Positions 16,536 through 24,103 of a stretch of 64,000 nucleotides of DNA are shown piece after piece (the stretch's first letter is position 1; the number at the start of each line of letters is the position of its first letter). The stretch lies in NCBI RefSeq assembly GCF_030064675.1, contig NZ_CP116413.1, positions 5,426,001-5,490,000 of the forward strand, written 5' to 3'. The notes beneath the pieces are model-generated. The model searched no databases. It worked only from the letters and a program-made list of their open reading frames with translations, and was not told where the DNA came from. Both the position numbers and the translations under genes were made by a program. The stretch is from Crossiella sp. CA-258035. Lineage in GTDB: Bacteria; Actinomycetota; Actinomycetes; Mycobacteriales; Pseudonocardiaceae.

Positions 16536-17549
16536 TCACTCTTTTTCCAGCCGGTTCGCCAATTCGTTCCACGTTTCCGCGTTGACCCGCGCCAGCTTCG
16601 CGATGATTCCCGAGCAGTGCTCCGGGAAGTCGTTGACCAACTGGTCCACCTGCGACAGGTCGACGGTGTGGAAGTTGAGCCAGCGCAGCAGCTGGCGGCC
16701 CTTTTCCTTCGAACGGATCGAAGGGTCCTTCTGCAGGATGTCCATGATCTGGCCCCGGTCCGGCGCCTCCCGCCGCGGCGGGGTGGCGACCTCGGCCCTC
16801 GGCTGCTTCTTCGGCTGGGTGAGACCGCGGTGCCTGGCCGGCACCGGATCCTCGCCCTGCCGCAGGCGCTCGCGGACGTCCCACACGGTCGACGGGGACA
16901 CCCCGGCGGCCCTGGCGATCTCCCGGACCGAGGCCTCGGGGTTGCCCCGCATCAGCTCGCTGGCCAGCTGACGACCGGCGGAGGCGTTGAGCGGGCGCAC
17001 CCGGCCGTCCCGGCTCACCCTGGCGTTCGACTGCGGACTTTCCTCGCTCGAACGCCGCCGGATCGCGGCCACGGTCTTGGCCGAGAGCCCGGACAGGGTG
17101 GCGATCATGCGGTCGGACCACTGCGGCCGGATACCGATGATGCGGGTGGCCGCGGCCGTGCGGTCGTTCAGCGACAGCGGCAGGCCGTGCGTGACATTGG
17201 CCTCCACCGCGAAGACGAAGGCGTCCTGCTCGCCGCCCTCGAAGAATCGCACCTCGATCTCGTCCCAGCCGCGGAGAACGGCCGCGCTGAGCCGGTGCAT
17301 GCCATCGATGACCCGCATGGTGGAGCGGTGCACGATGATCGGCGGCAAAGGTGCCTCGGATTCGGCGAGGACTTTGACGTGCTCCTTGTTCTCACCACTC
17401 AGCCGGGGCGAGTCAGACGGCCGCAGCGAGCTGATCGGAATGATCTCGGTTGGACTTCGCTCCAGCTGACGAATGCGCCACGAGTTCGGCGCGACTTCTT
17501 CCAGGCCGGAGCCAGACCCCAAAGGTTGAACAGGGTCAGAAATACTCAT
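16536..17549 (-). CDS. StrR-type ParB-like pathway activator
   Basis: A 337-residue protein of the StrR family. The N-terminal ParB/sulfiredoxin-like domain (about 20-110) contains PISSLRPSDSPRLSGEN and PPIIVHRSTMRVIDGMHRL, hallmark sequences of StrR/KasT-type activators of aminoglycoside genes. A helix-turn-helix, SVREIARAAGVSPSTVWDV, lies in the second half. It should bind GTTCGACtG-N11-type boxes; one perfect box is at 4650-4678 and one good one is inside this gene at 17025-17053. It is the first gene of the operon with SDR, PHP phosphatase and inositol-phosphate synthase. ATG 17549 follows GGGGA by 4 nt. Confidence 0.88.
   Translation of the reverse strand: MSISDPVQPLGSGSGLEEVAPNSWRIRQLERSPTEIIPISSLRPSDSPRLSGENKEHVKVLAESEAPLPPIIVHRSTMRVIDGMHRLSAAVLRGWDEIEVRFFEGGEQDAFVFAVEANVTHGLPLSLNDRTAAATRIIGIRPQWSDRMIATLSGLSAKTVAAIRRRSSEESPQSNARVSRDGRVRPLNASAGRQLASELMRGNPEASVREIARAAGVSPSTVWDVRERLRQGEDPVPARHRGLTQPKKQPRAEVATPPRREAPDRGQIMDILQKDPSIRSKEKGRQLLRWLNFHTVDLSQVDQLVNDFPEHCSGIIAKLARVNAETWNELANRLEKE
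17025..17053. promoter_or_regulatory. Intragenic StrR-type box
   Basis: Left half GTTCGACTG matches the StrR consensus exactly; right half CGCTCGAAC matches 7 of 9; spacing is exactly 11 bp. The palindrome extends two more bases each side (GC...GC). It lies about 500 bp into the coding region of the regulator itself, so it may give autoregulation or be a decoy. Confidence 0.6.
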
Positions 17550-18123
17550 GAATTCCCCAAAGGCTCATGTGTGACGCACAAGTACGAGTCAATCCGGCAC
17601 CGCGGATCAGCTCCGCGAAACTGGTCTGTTACTTCGCACCCGCGCCACCTGCCCCGGCGGCAACCTGTCGTACCTCATCATTGACCAACCCCAGTTCGTG
17701 CGCGCGAAATGGGTGACGTGGTCGCACTCAGGAATCACCGGACCACCGCGCCCATTATCACACGATAGTTGTCCAGACAACCCAGTTGCACGAATTCACC
17801 CCGATGGCTGCAACCATAATCGAGCGATGATCGAGTTGACCAGAAGTGCACCATTGACGAAATTTTCGAAAACTTCCGGGACTTCCGCCCCCGAACCCGG
17901 TAGAGTGCCCACCTTCAACATGTACAGCGTTTACCGGCACCTTGCGCACGGACCTGGTAACGCTCCGCGATCTTGATGCGAGCAGCAGGCGCGCCGCGGA
18001 CCAGTGACAAGTGACCAATCGCACTGCCGCGCGCGGGACAAGACGGACGCGTCGGGGCAGCGCGAGCACGCTCGGTATTGAGAAGCGAATACTCAGTACT
18101 GCGAAACCCGGGCCGACGTCCTG
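17550..18123. other. Long AT-rich intergenic region upstream of the StrR-like gene
   Basis: These 574 bp contain no open frame I can support and are clearly richer in A+T than the flanking genes. They end the LacI gene on the right and must hold the promoter of the regulator operon on the left. I see an inverted repeat at 17768-17781 and several stretches such as GAAATTTTCGAAAA, but no StrR box and no clear -35/-10 pair. A leader RNA is possible but no structure stands out. Confidence 0.6.
17768..17781. promoter_or_regulatory. Inverted repeat, candidate operator of the StrR-like gene
   Basis: GTTGTC-CA-GACAAC, perfect six-base arms, about 220 bp upstream of the StrR-like gene. Short arms make chance occurrence possible. 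It could bind a higher-level regulator of the cluster. Confidence 0.3.
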
Positions 18124-19170
18124 CTAATGGCCCTTGACCGCCGGCCTTCCCGTACTCGACCGCGTCACCAGTTTGGCGGGGACCTCGAGGTGCCGCGCGG
18201 GTCCGCCGGGATTGGCCATGCGTTCCACCAGCAGTTCCACGCAGTGCCGTCCGATCTCGGCGAAGTCCTGGCGCACCGTGGTCAGCGGCACCGGCAGGTA
18301 GGCCGCCTCCGGGATGTCGTCGAAGCCCACCACGCTGACCTCCCCCGGCACCGACCGGCCGGCCTCGTGCAGCGCGCGCAGCAGCCCCAGCGCCATCTGG
18401 TCGTTGGCCGCGAACACCGCCCGCACCTCGGGATCGGCCGCCAGCGCCTTGCCCCGCTCGTACCCCGAGGCCGGTGACCAGTCCCCGCGCACCGGTTCGG
18501 GCACCGGGGCCCCGGCCGCGCGCAGGGTGTCCCGCCAGGCGTGTTCGCGGCGGTGGGCGGCGTGCGAGTCGCAGGGGCCGGAGAGGTGCCAGACCGTGTC
18601 ATGGCCAAGGGAGAGCAAGTGGTTGACGGCTTGGCGGGCGCCGTCGGCCTGGTCGATGTCCACGCCGGGGTAGCCGTGCGCGCGGTCGCCGTCGGCGACC
18701 ACCACCGGCAGTGCGGAGGGCAGGGTCAGCGCGGGCGTGTCGAGGATGCGGGACTCGATCAGCACGATGCCGTCCACCGACTGCACGGCCAGCCGGTCCA
18801 CCGCCTCGGAGACGGCCTGTTCGGTCCGCGCGCGCACGCCCATGAAGTTGACCGAGAACCCGGCCTCGCCCGCGGCGGCGGTGATGGCGCCGAAGGTGCG
18901 GGCGTTGCCGAGGTCGCCGATGTCGAAACTGACCACGCCGATCATGCCGAAGCGGCCGGTGACCAGCGCGCGGGCCGCGGTGTTGGGCCGGTAGCCCAGT
19001 TCGGACATGGCCGCGCGCACCCGTTCCCTGGTGGCCGGGTCCACGTTGGGGTGCTCGTTGGCCACCCTGGACACCGTCTGCGCGGACACCCCGGCCAGCC
19101 GGGCCACATCGCCCTGGGACGGGCGGCGCACCGAGTTGACCCGGTCCCTTCTGACCATGCCGGACATCAT
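18124..19170 (-). CDS. LacI-family repressor of the galactoside operon
   Basis: A 348-residue LacI/GalR regulator. QGDVARLAGVSAQTVSRVAN is the helix-turn-helix with hinge; YRPNTAARALVTGR follows. The rest is a periplasmic-binding-like sensor with FDDIPEA and the C-terminal TTVRQDFAEIG typical of the family. ATG 19170 has GAGGG 6 nt upstream. It is transcribed away from the importer/beta-galactosidase operon, and the perfect palindrome at 19226-19241 lies between them. It most likely represses that operon and releases DNA on binding a galactoside or galactose; the effector is inferred from the GH35 gene. Confidence 0.88.
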   Translation of the reverse strand: MMSGMVRRDRVNSVRRPSQGDVARLAGVSAQTVSRVANEHPNVDPATRERVRAAMSELGYRPNTAARALVTGRFGMIGVVSFDIGDLGNARTFGAITAAAGEAGFSVNFMGVRARTEQAVSEAVDRLAVQSVDGIVLIESRILDTPALTLPSALPVVVADGDRAHGYPGVDIDQADGARQAVNHLLSLGHDTVWHLSGPCDSHAAHRREHAWRDTLRAAGAPVPEPVRGDWSPASGYERGKALAADPEVRAVFAANDQMALGLLRALHEAGRSVPGEVSVVGFDDIPEAAYLPVPLTTVRQDFAEIGRHCVELLVERMANPGGPARHLEVPAKLVTRSSTGRPAVKGH

Positions 19171-19181
19171 TCCAGTCCCTC

Positions 19182-19210
19182 TTGACACCGCGCGGCGGCA
19201 CTCCCAGACT
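19182..19210 (+). promoter_or_regulatory. Putative promoter of the galactoside operon
   Basis: TTGACA at 19182-19187 and CAGACT at 19205-19210, separated by 17 bp, placing the start of transcription near 19217. The LacI-type operator follows directly, a good position for repression. Confidence 0.5.
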
Positions 19211-19225
19211 GTCCGCACCAGATCG

Positions 19226-19241
19226 ATGTTTACGTAAACAT
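19226..19241. promoter_or_regulatory. LacI-family operator
   Basis: ATGTTTACGTAAACAT is a perfect 16-bp palindrome with a central CG, the hallmark of LacI/GalR operators. It is the most AT-rich word in the region and lies just after the predicted promoter and 22 bp before the permease start. Confidence 0.85.
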
Positions 19242-19262
19242 AACCCTGCGAGGCGGACCATC

Positions 19263-20147
19263 GTGAGTTCTCAGCGCAGGCGCACCGCACTCACCGGGTA
19301 CGCGTTCTTCGCCCCCTTCCTGCTGGTGTTCCTGGCCACCGTGGTGCTGCCCCTGGGTTACGCGGGCTACCTCAGCCTCTTCCACGAGCGACTGGTCGGC
19401 GGGCGGGTGTTCGTCGGCCTGGACAACTACCTCAAGGCGCTCAGCGACCCGGTCTTCGGCGCGGGCCTGCTGCGGGTGACCGGTTTCCTCGTGGTGCAGG
19501 TGCCGTTGATGCTCGGCCTCGCGGTGGTCGCGGCGCTGGCCATCGACAGCGGCAGGCTGTGGCGGCCAGGACTGTTCCGCGCCGGGGTGTTCGTGCCCTA
19601 CGCGGTGCCCGCGGTGGTGGCCGCGCTGATGTGGGGCTACCTCTACGGCACCGACTTCGGCCTGGCCGGACAGCTCGGCAAGCTGCTCGGCCTGTCACTG
19701 CCGGACTTCCTCGGCGGATCCTGGCTGCTCGCCGCCATCGGCAACATCGTCACCTGGGAGTTCGTCGGCTACAACATGCTCATCTGCTACGCCGCGCTGC
19801 GCGCGATCCCGCCCGAGCTCTACGAGGCGGCCGAGGTCGACGGCGCGGGCCCGCTGCGGGTGGCCTGGAGCGTGAAGCTGCCCGCGCTGCGCCCGGCGCT
19901 GCTGGTGGCCACGGTGTTCTCGGTGATCGGCAGCTTCCAGCTGTTCAACGAGCCCAGCATCCTGCAGAGCCTGGCCCCGGCCTCGATCACCACCGGCTAC
20001 ACGCCCAACCTCTACGCCTACAACCTGGCCTTCGACGGCCTGCGCTTCGACTACTCCGCCGCCATCGCCGTGTTGGTGGGCCTGGTCACCGTGGTGATCG
20101 CCTACGTCGTGCACACGGTCACCGAACGCCGGGAGCGCCAGGGATGA
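19263..20147 (+). CDS. ABC sugar importer permease 1
   Basis: A 294-residue carbohydrate-type (MalF/UgpA-like) permease with six predicted membrane helices. The ATPase-contacting loop reads ELYEAAEVDGAGPLRVAWSV, the expected EAA motif. GTG 19263 follows the purine-rich GAGGCGGACC. The ATG of the second permease overlaps its stop. No ATPase gene is in the operon, as usual for actinobacterial sugar importers that share an MsiK-type ATPase. The substrate is probably a beta-galactoside, judged from the last gene of the operon. Confidence 0.9.
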   Translation: MSSQRRRTALTGYAFFAPFLLVFLATVVLPLGYAGYLSLFHERLVGGRVFVGLDNYLKALSDPVFGAGLLRVTGFLVVQVPLMLGLAVVAALAIDSGRLWRPGLFRAGVFVPYAVPAVVAALMWGYLYGTDFGLAGQLGKLLGLSLPDFLGGSWLLAAIGNIVTWEFVGYNMLICYAALRAIPPELYEAAEVDGAGPLRVAWSVKLPALRPALLVATVFSVIGSFQLFNEPSILQSLAPASITTGYTPNLYAYNLAFDGLRFDYSAAIAVLVGLVTVVIAYVVHTVTERRERQG

Positions 20148-20998
20148 AACAGCGCCGTCCTTCACTCGCGCTCACCTTGCCCATGCTGCTGATGCTGGGC
20201 TACGCGCTGCTGCCGCTGGTGTGGCTGTTCGTCAGCGCGACCAAGTCCGACGCCGACCTGTTCAGCTCCTTCGGGCTGTGGTTCGGCGGCGAGTTCTCCT
20301 TGTGGGACAACATCAAGCGGGTGCTGGCCTACGACAACGGGATCTACCTGAGCTGGTTCGGCAACAGCCTGCTCTACGCGGTGGCCGGGGCCGGTGGCGC
20401 GGCGCTGATCGCCACCCTCGGCGGCTACGCGCTGGCCAAGTTCGACTTCCCCGGCAGGCGCTGGCTGTTCCTGCTGGTGCTGGGCGCGATCTCGGTGCCG
20501 GGCACCGCGCTGGCCCTGCCCACCTACCTGCTCTTCGCCGAAGCCGGCATCGTGGACAGCGCGTGGGCGGTCATCCTGCCCTCGCTGGCCAGCCCGTTCG
20601 GCCTGTACCTGATGCGCGCCTACGCCCTGGAGGCGGTGCCGGACTCGCTGCTGGAGGCGGCCAGGCTGGACGGCGCGGGTGAGCTGCGGATCTTCGGCAC
20701 CATCGCGCTGCGGCTGCTGGCCCCCGGCCTGGTCACCGTGCTGCTGTTCGCGCTGGTGGCCACCTGGAACAACTACTTCCTGCCGCTGACCATGCTGAGC
20801 ACGCCGGAGCGGTTCCCGCTCACCGTCGGGCTGCGGCAGTGGAACGCCCTGGCCAACGGCGGTTCCGGCGGCGGCGAGGCGATGTACCCGTTGCTGCTCA
20901 CCGGCAGCCTGCTGGCGATCGTGCCACTGGTGGTGGCTTTCCTGTTCCTGCAACGGTTCTGGCAGTCCGGACTGGCCACCGGCGCGGTGAAGGGATGA
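20144..20998 (+). CDS. ABC sugar importer permease 2
   Basis: A 284-residue MalG/UgpE-like permease, six predicted helices, with the EAA loop LLEAARLDGAGELRIFGTI. It starts at an ATG overlapping the first permease stop and ends within a few bases of the lipoprotein start, so all are translationally coupled. It should form the heterodimeric channel with permease 1. Confidence 0.9.
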   Translation: MKQRRPSLALTLPMLLMLGYALLPLVWLFVSATKSDADLFSSFGLWFGGEFSLWDNIKRVLAYDNGIYLSWFGNSLLYAVAGAGGAALIATLGGYALAKFDFPGRRWLFLLVLGAISVPGTALALPTYLLFAEAGIVDSAWAVILPSLASPFGLYLMRAYALEAVPDSLLEAARLDGAGELRIFGTIALRLLAPGLVTVLLFALVATWNNYFLPLTMLSTPERFPLTVGLRQWNALANGGSGGGEAMYPLLLTGSLLAIVPLVVAFLFLQRFWQSGLATGAVKG

Positions 20999-21000
20999 GG

Positions 21001-22266
21001 ATGCGCGCGCTGTTGCTGGCCGTCCTGCTGCTGACCGGCTGTGCCGCCCCGGTGCAGGACGGGGTGCGGCTGACCTTCTGGACCTGGGTGCCCGGCATGG
21101 ACGCGCTGGCCCGCAAGTTCGAGGCCACCCACCCCGGGATCCGGGTGAAGGTGGTCAACGCGGGGCAGACCAAGGACACCTACACCAAGCTGCAGATCGC
21201 GGTGCGCGCCGGGCGCGGCGCGCCGGACCTGGCGCAGATCGAGTACTCCGCACTGCCGCAGTTCGCGGTCACCAAGCAGATCGCCGACCTCTCCGCCCTC
21301 GGCGCGGACGCCCTGCGGGACCGGTTCACCGACTCGGCCTGGGCGCAGGTGAGCATCGGCGGCCGGGTCTACGGCGTGCCGCAGGACACCGGCCCGATGG
21401 TGATGTTCTACCGCAGGGACGTCTTCGACCGGCTCGGCCTCACCCCGCCGCGCACCTGGGCGGAGTACGTGGAGACCGGCCGCCGGATCAAGGCCGCCGA
21501 CCCACAGGTCCGCCTCGGCTTCCTGGACCCCGGCGACCCCGGCACCGTGGACGGGCTGCTGTGGCACGCGGGCGCGACGCCGTTCCGGTTGCGGGACAAC
21601 ACTTCGGTGACCCTGGACCTCACCGGGTCGCCGGGTGCGCGGGCGGTCGCGGACACCTGGTCCACGCTGCTGCGCGAGGAGCTGGTGGCGCCGGTGCCGA
21701 GCTGGACCGACGAGTGGTGGAAGGCCGCCTCGGCCGGCCGTTACGCCACCTGGCTGGCCGGGGCCTGGGCGCCGGCGAACCTGGCGCACGCGATCCCGGA
21801 GTCCAGCGGGAAGTGGGCGGTGGCCCCGATGCCGAAGGACAGCCCGGGCGAGGCGGAGAACGGCGGCTCCTCGGTCGCGGTGGTCGCGGGGAGCGAGCAG
21901 CAGGCCGCCGCGCTGACCTTCGCCACCTGGCTCAACGCCGAACCCGAGGGCGCGGGCCTGCTCAACCGCGAGCTGGGCCTGTTCCCGGCCACCCGCGCGC
22001 TGCTGCGCGATCCGGCCTTCCTGGACCAGGAGCTGCCCTTCTTCGGCGGCCAGCGGGCCAACCGGGTCTTCGCCGCGGCCTCGGACGGGGTGCGGCCCGG
22101 CTGGCACTACCTGCCGTACCAGCCCTACGCCAACACCCAGTTCAAGGACACCGTGGGCCAGGCCATCGTCAACCGCACCGCCCTGGGTCCCGCGCTGGCC
22201 GACTGGCAGCGCCGCATCGCCGACTACGGCCGCGAGCAGGGTTTCACCATCACCACCGGAGGATGA
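21001..22266 (+). CDS. Extracellular sugar-binding lipoprotein of the ABC importer
   Basis: A 421-residue solute-binding protein. The N-terminus MRALLLAVLLLTGCAAP is a lipoprotein signal with lipobox LLTGC, so the mature protein is anchored outside the membrane. The body has the family-1 fold sequence LTFWTWVPGMDALARKFEA and aromatic residues in late strands (WHYLPYQPYAN) that would stack on sugars. ATG 21001 has GAAGGG at 6 nt; ATG 20995 is a near alternative. Its stop overlaps the GH35 start. It should deliver a galactose-containing oligosaccharide to the two permeases. Confidence 0.9.
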   Translation: MRALLLAVLLLTGCAAPVQDGVRLTFWTWVPGMDALARKFEATHPGIRVKVVNAGQTKDTYTKLQIAVRAGRGAPDLAQIEYSALPQFAVTKQIADLSALGADALRDRFTDSAWAQVSIGGRVYGVPQDTGPMVMFYRRDVFDRLGLTPPRTWAEYVETGRRIKAADPQVRLGFLDPGDPGTVDGLLWHAGATPFRLRDNTSVTLDLTGSPGARAVADTWSTLLREELVAPVPSWTDEWWKAASAGRYATWLAGAWAPANLAHAIPESSGKWAVAPMPKDSPGEAENGGSSVAVVAGSEQQAAALTFATWLNAEPEGAGLLNRELGLFPATRALLRDPAFLDQELPFFGGQRANRVFAAASDGVRPGWHYLPYQPYANTQFKDTVGQAIVNRTALGPALADWQRRIADYGREQGFTITTGG

Positions 22267-24002
22267 GCACCGGCATGCTGGCTCTGACCGAAGACGGCTT
22301 CACCTTGCACGGCAAGCCTTTCCGGCTGATCTCGGGCGCGCTGCACTACTTCCGGGTGCACCCGGACCAGTGGGCCGACCGGCTGCGCAAGGCGCGGCTG
22401 ATGGGCCTGAACACCATCGACACCTACGTGCCGTGGAACCTGCACGAGCCGCGCCGCGGCGAGTGGCACTGGGACGGGATCGCCGACCTGCCCAGGTTCC
22501 TGGACCTGGCCGCGGCCGAGGGCCTGCACGTGCTGCTGCGCCCCGGCCCCTACATCTGCGCCGAGTGGGACGGCGGCGGACTGCCCGCCTGGCTGCTGGC
22601 CGAACCGGACATCCGTTTGCGCACAACCGATCCGCGTTTCCTGGCCGCGGTGGCGGACTACTTCGCCGAGCTGCTGCCGAAGGTGCGGCCACACCTGGGC
22701 GGGCCGGTGCTGGCGGTGCAGGTGGAGAACGAGTACGGCGCCTACGGCGAGGACACGGCCTACCTGGAGGCGGTCGCGGGGATGCTGCGCGCGGGCGGGG
22801 TGAACCTGCCGCTGTTCACCTGCGACCAGCCGGGCGACCTGGTCAAGGGCGCGCTGCCGGGGGTGCTGGCCACCGCGACCTTCGGCAGCCGGGCCACCGA
22901 GGCGCTGACCCGGCTGCGCGAGGTGCAGCCCAGCGGGCCGCTGGTGTGCGCGGAGTTCTGGGACGGCTGGTTCGACCGCTGGGGCGGCGTGCACCGGACG
23001 CGCACTGCCGGGGACGCGGCGTCCACTTTGGACGAACTGCTGGGCGCGGGCGCCTCGGTGAGCATCTACCTCTTCCACGGCGGCACCAACTTCGGCTTCA
23101 CCAACGGCGCCAACGACAAGGGCACCTACCGGCCGACGGTGACCTCCTACGACTACGACGCCCCGCTGGACGAGGCGGGCGACCCGGCGCCGAAGTACCA
23201 CGCCTTCCGCGAGGTCATCGCCCGCTACGCGCCGGTGCCCGACGAACCGGTCCCCGCTCCCGGCCGCAAGCTGTCCGTGCCGGAGATCCAGCTGACCGAG
23301 TCGGTGTCGCTGCTGGACTCGGTGGCCGCGCTCGGCGGCGGACGGCGGTTCCTGACCCCGCCGACGATGGAGGAACTGGGCCAGGCCAGCGGGTTCACCC
23401 TGTACGAGACGGTGCTGGCCCAGGACGGGCCGATCACCCTGGAGGTCAGCGAGTTCGGCGACCGGGTGCAGGCCTTCCTGGACGGCCAGCCGGTCGGCGT
23501 GCTGGAACGGGAGAACCACGAGCACACGCTGCGCTGCCGGGTCCGGCCGGGCGCGGTGCTGGCCCTGCTGGTGGAGAACCAGGGCCGGGTCAACTACGGG
23601 CCGGGCATCCACGACCGCAAGGGCCTGCTCGGCCCGGTCCGCGCCAACGGCACCGAGCTGCTGGGCTGGACCGCGCACCCGCTGGAGCTGACCGAGCTGT
23701 CCGGGCTCGACTTCACGGACGAGCCGCCGGGGCTGGGTCCGGTCTTCCACCGCGGCACGCTGGAACTGGCCGAGCCCGCCGACACGTTCTTGGCGCTGGC
23801 CGGCTGGACCAAGGGCAACGCCTGGGTCAACGGCTTCCCGCTGGGCCGCTACTGGTCCCGCGGCCCGCAGCGCACGCTCTACGTCCCGGCACCGGTGCTG
23901 CGGCCGGGACGGAACGAGATCGTCGTGCTGGAACTGCACGCGACCAGGGCCCCGGTGGTGGCCCTGCGCGAGCATCCTGATCTCGGTGAACTGGAGGAAT
24001 GA
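22263..24002 (+). CDS. GH35 beta-galactosidase
   Basis: A 579-residue glycoside hydrolase family 35 enzyme. ISGALHYFRVHPDQWADRL opens the TIM barrel; QVENEYGAYG carries the acid/base Glu and CAEFWDGWFDRWGG the nucleophile Glu; FHGGTNFGFTNGA is a family signature. C-terminal beta domains (about 390-579) include WVNGFPLGRYWSRGPQ. There is no signal peptide, so it acts in the cytoplasm on imported galactosides. ATG 22263 overlaps the lipoprotein stop; the GGAGG there is nearly adjacent, so ATG 22275 is possible. Confidence 0.92.
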   Translation: MSTGMLALTEDGFTLHGKPFRLISGALHYFRVHPDQWADRLRKARLMGLNTIDTYVPWNLHEPRRGEWHWDGIADLPRFLDLAAAEGLHVLLRPGPYICAEWDGGGLPAWLLAEPDIRLRTTDPRFLAAVADYFAELLPKVRPHLGGPVLAVQVENEYGAYGEDTAYLEAVAGMLRAGGVNLPLFTCDQPGDLVKGALPGVLATATFGSRATEALTRLREVQPSGPLVCAEFWDGWFDRWGGVHRTRTAGDAASTLDELLGAGASVSIYLFHGGTNFGFTNGANDKGTYRPTVTSYDYDAPLDEAGDPAPKYHAFREVIARYAPVPDEPVPAPGRKLSVPEIQLTESVSLLDSVAALGGGRRFLTPPTMEELGQASGFTLYETVLAQDGPITLEVSEFGDRVQAFLDGQPVGVLERENHEHTLRCRVRPGAVLALLVENQGRVNYGPGIHDRKGLLGPVRANGTELLGWTAHPLELTELSGLDFTDEPPGLGPVFHRGTLELAEPADTFLALAGWTKGNAWVNGFPLGRYWSRGPQRTLYVPAPVLRPGRNEIVVLELHATRAPVVALREHPDLGELEE

Positions 24003-24045
24003 CGTTTCGGCTGGTCATGAGGCCTGGGCCAACACCCGCTCTGTG

Positions 24046-24078
24046 TGTTACTTTTGGTTACAGTAACGACGAGTAACA
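24046..24078. promoter_or_regulatory. Nested palindromic operator of the di-iron oxygenase operon
   Basis: A symmetrical 33-bp array: TGTTAC, 5 bp, GTTAC-A-GTAAC, 5 bp, GTAACA, all centred on 24062. Both inner and outer arms are perfect. It ends 25 bp before the oxygenase ATG and probably overlaps its promoter. The form suggests two dimers of a TetR-like repressor; the only nearby TetR gene is at 28796, and no link to it is shown. Confidence 0.75.
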
Positions 24079-24103
24079 GGTACCCGGCTTCTAAGGAGTC
24101 TTC

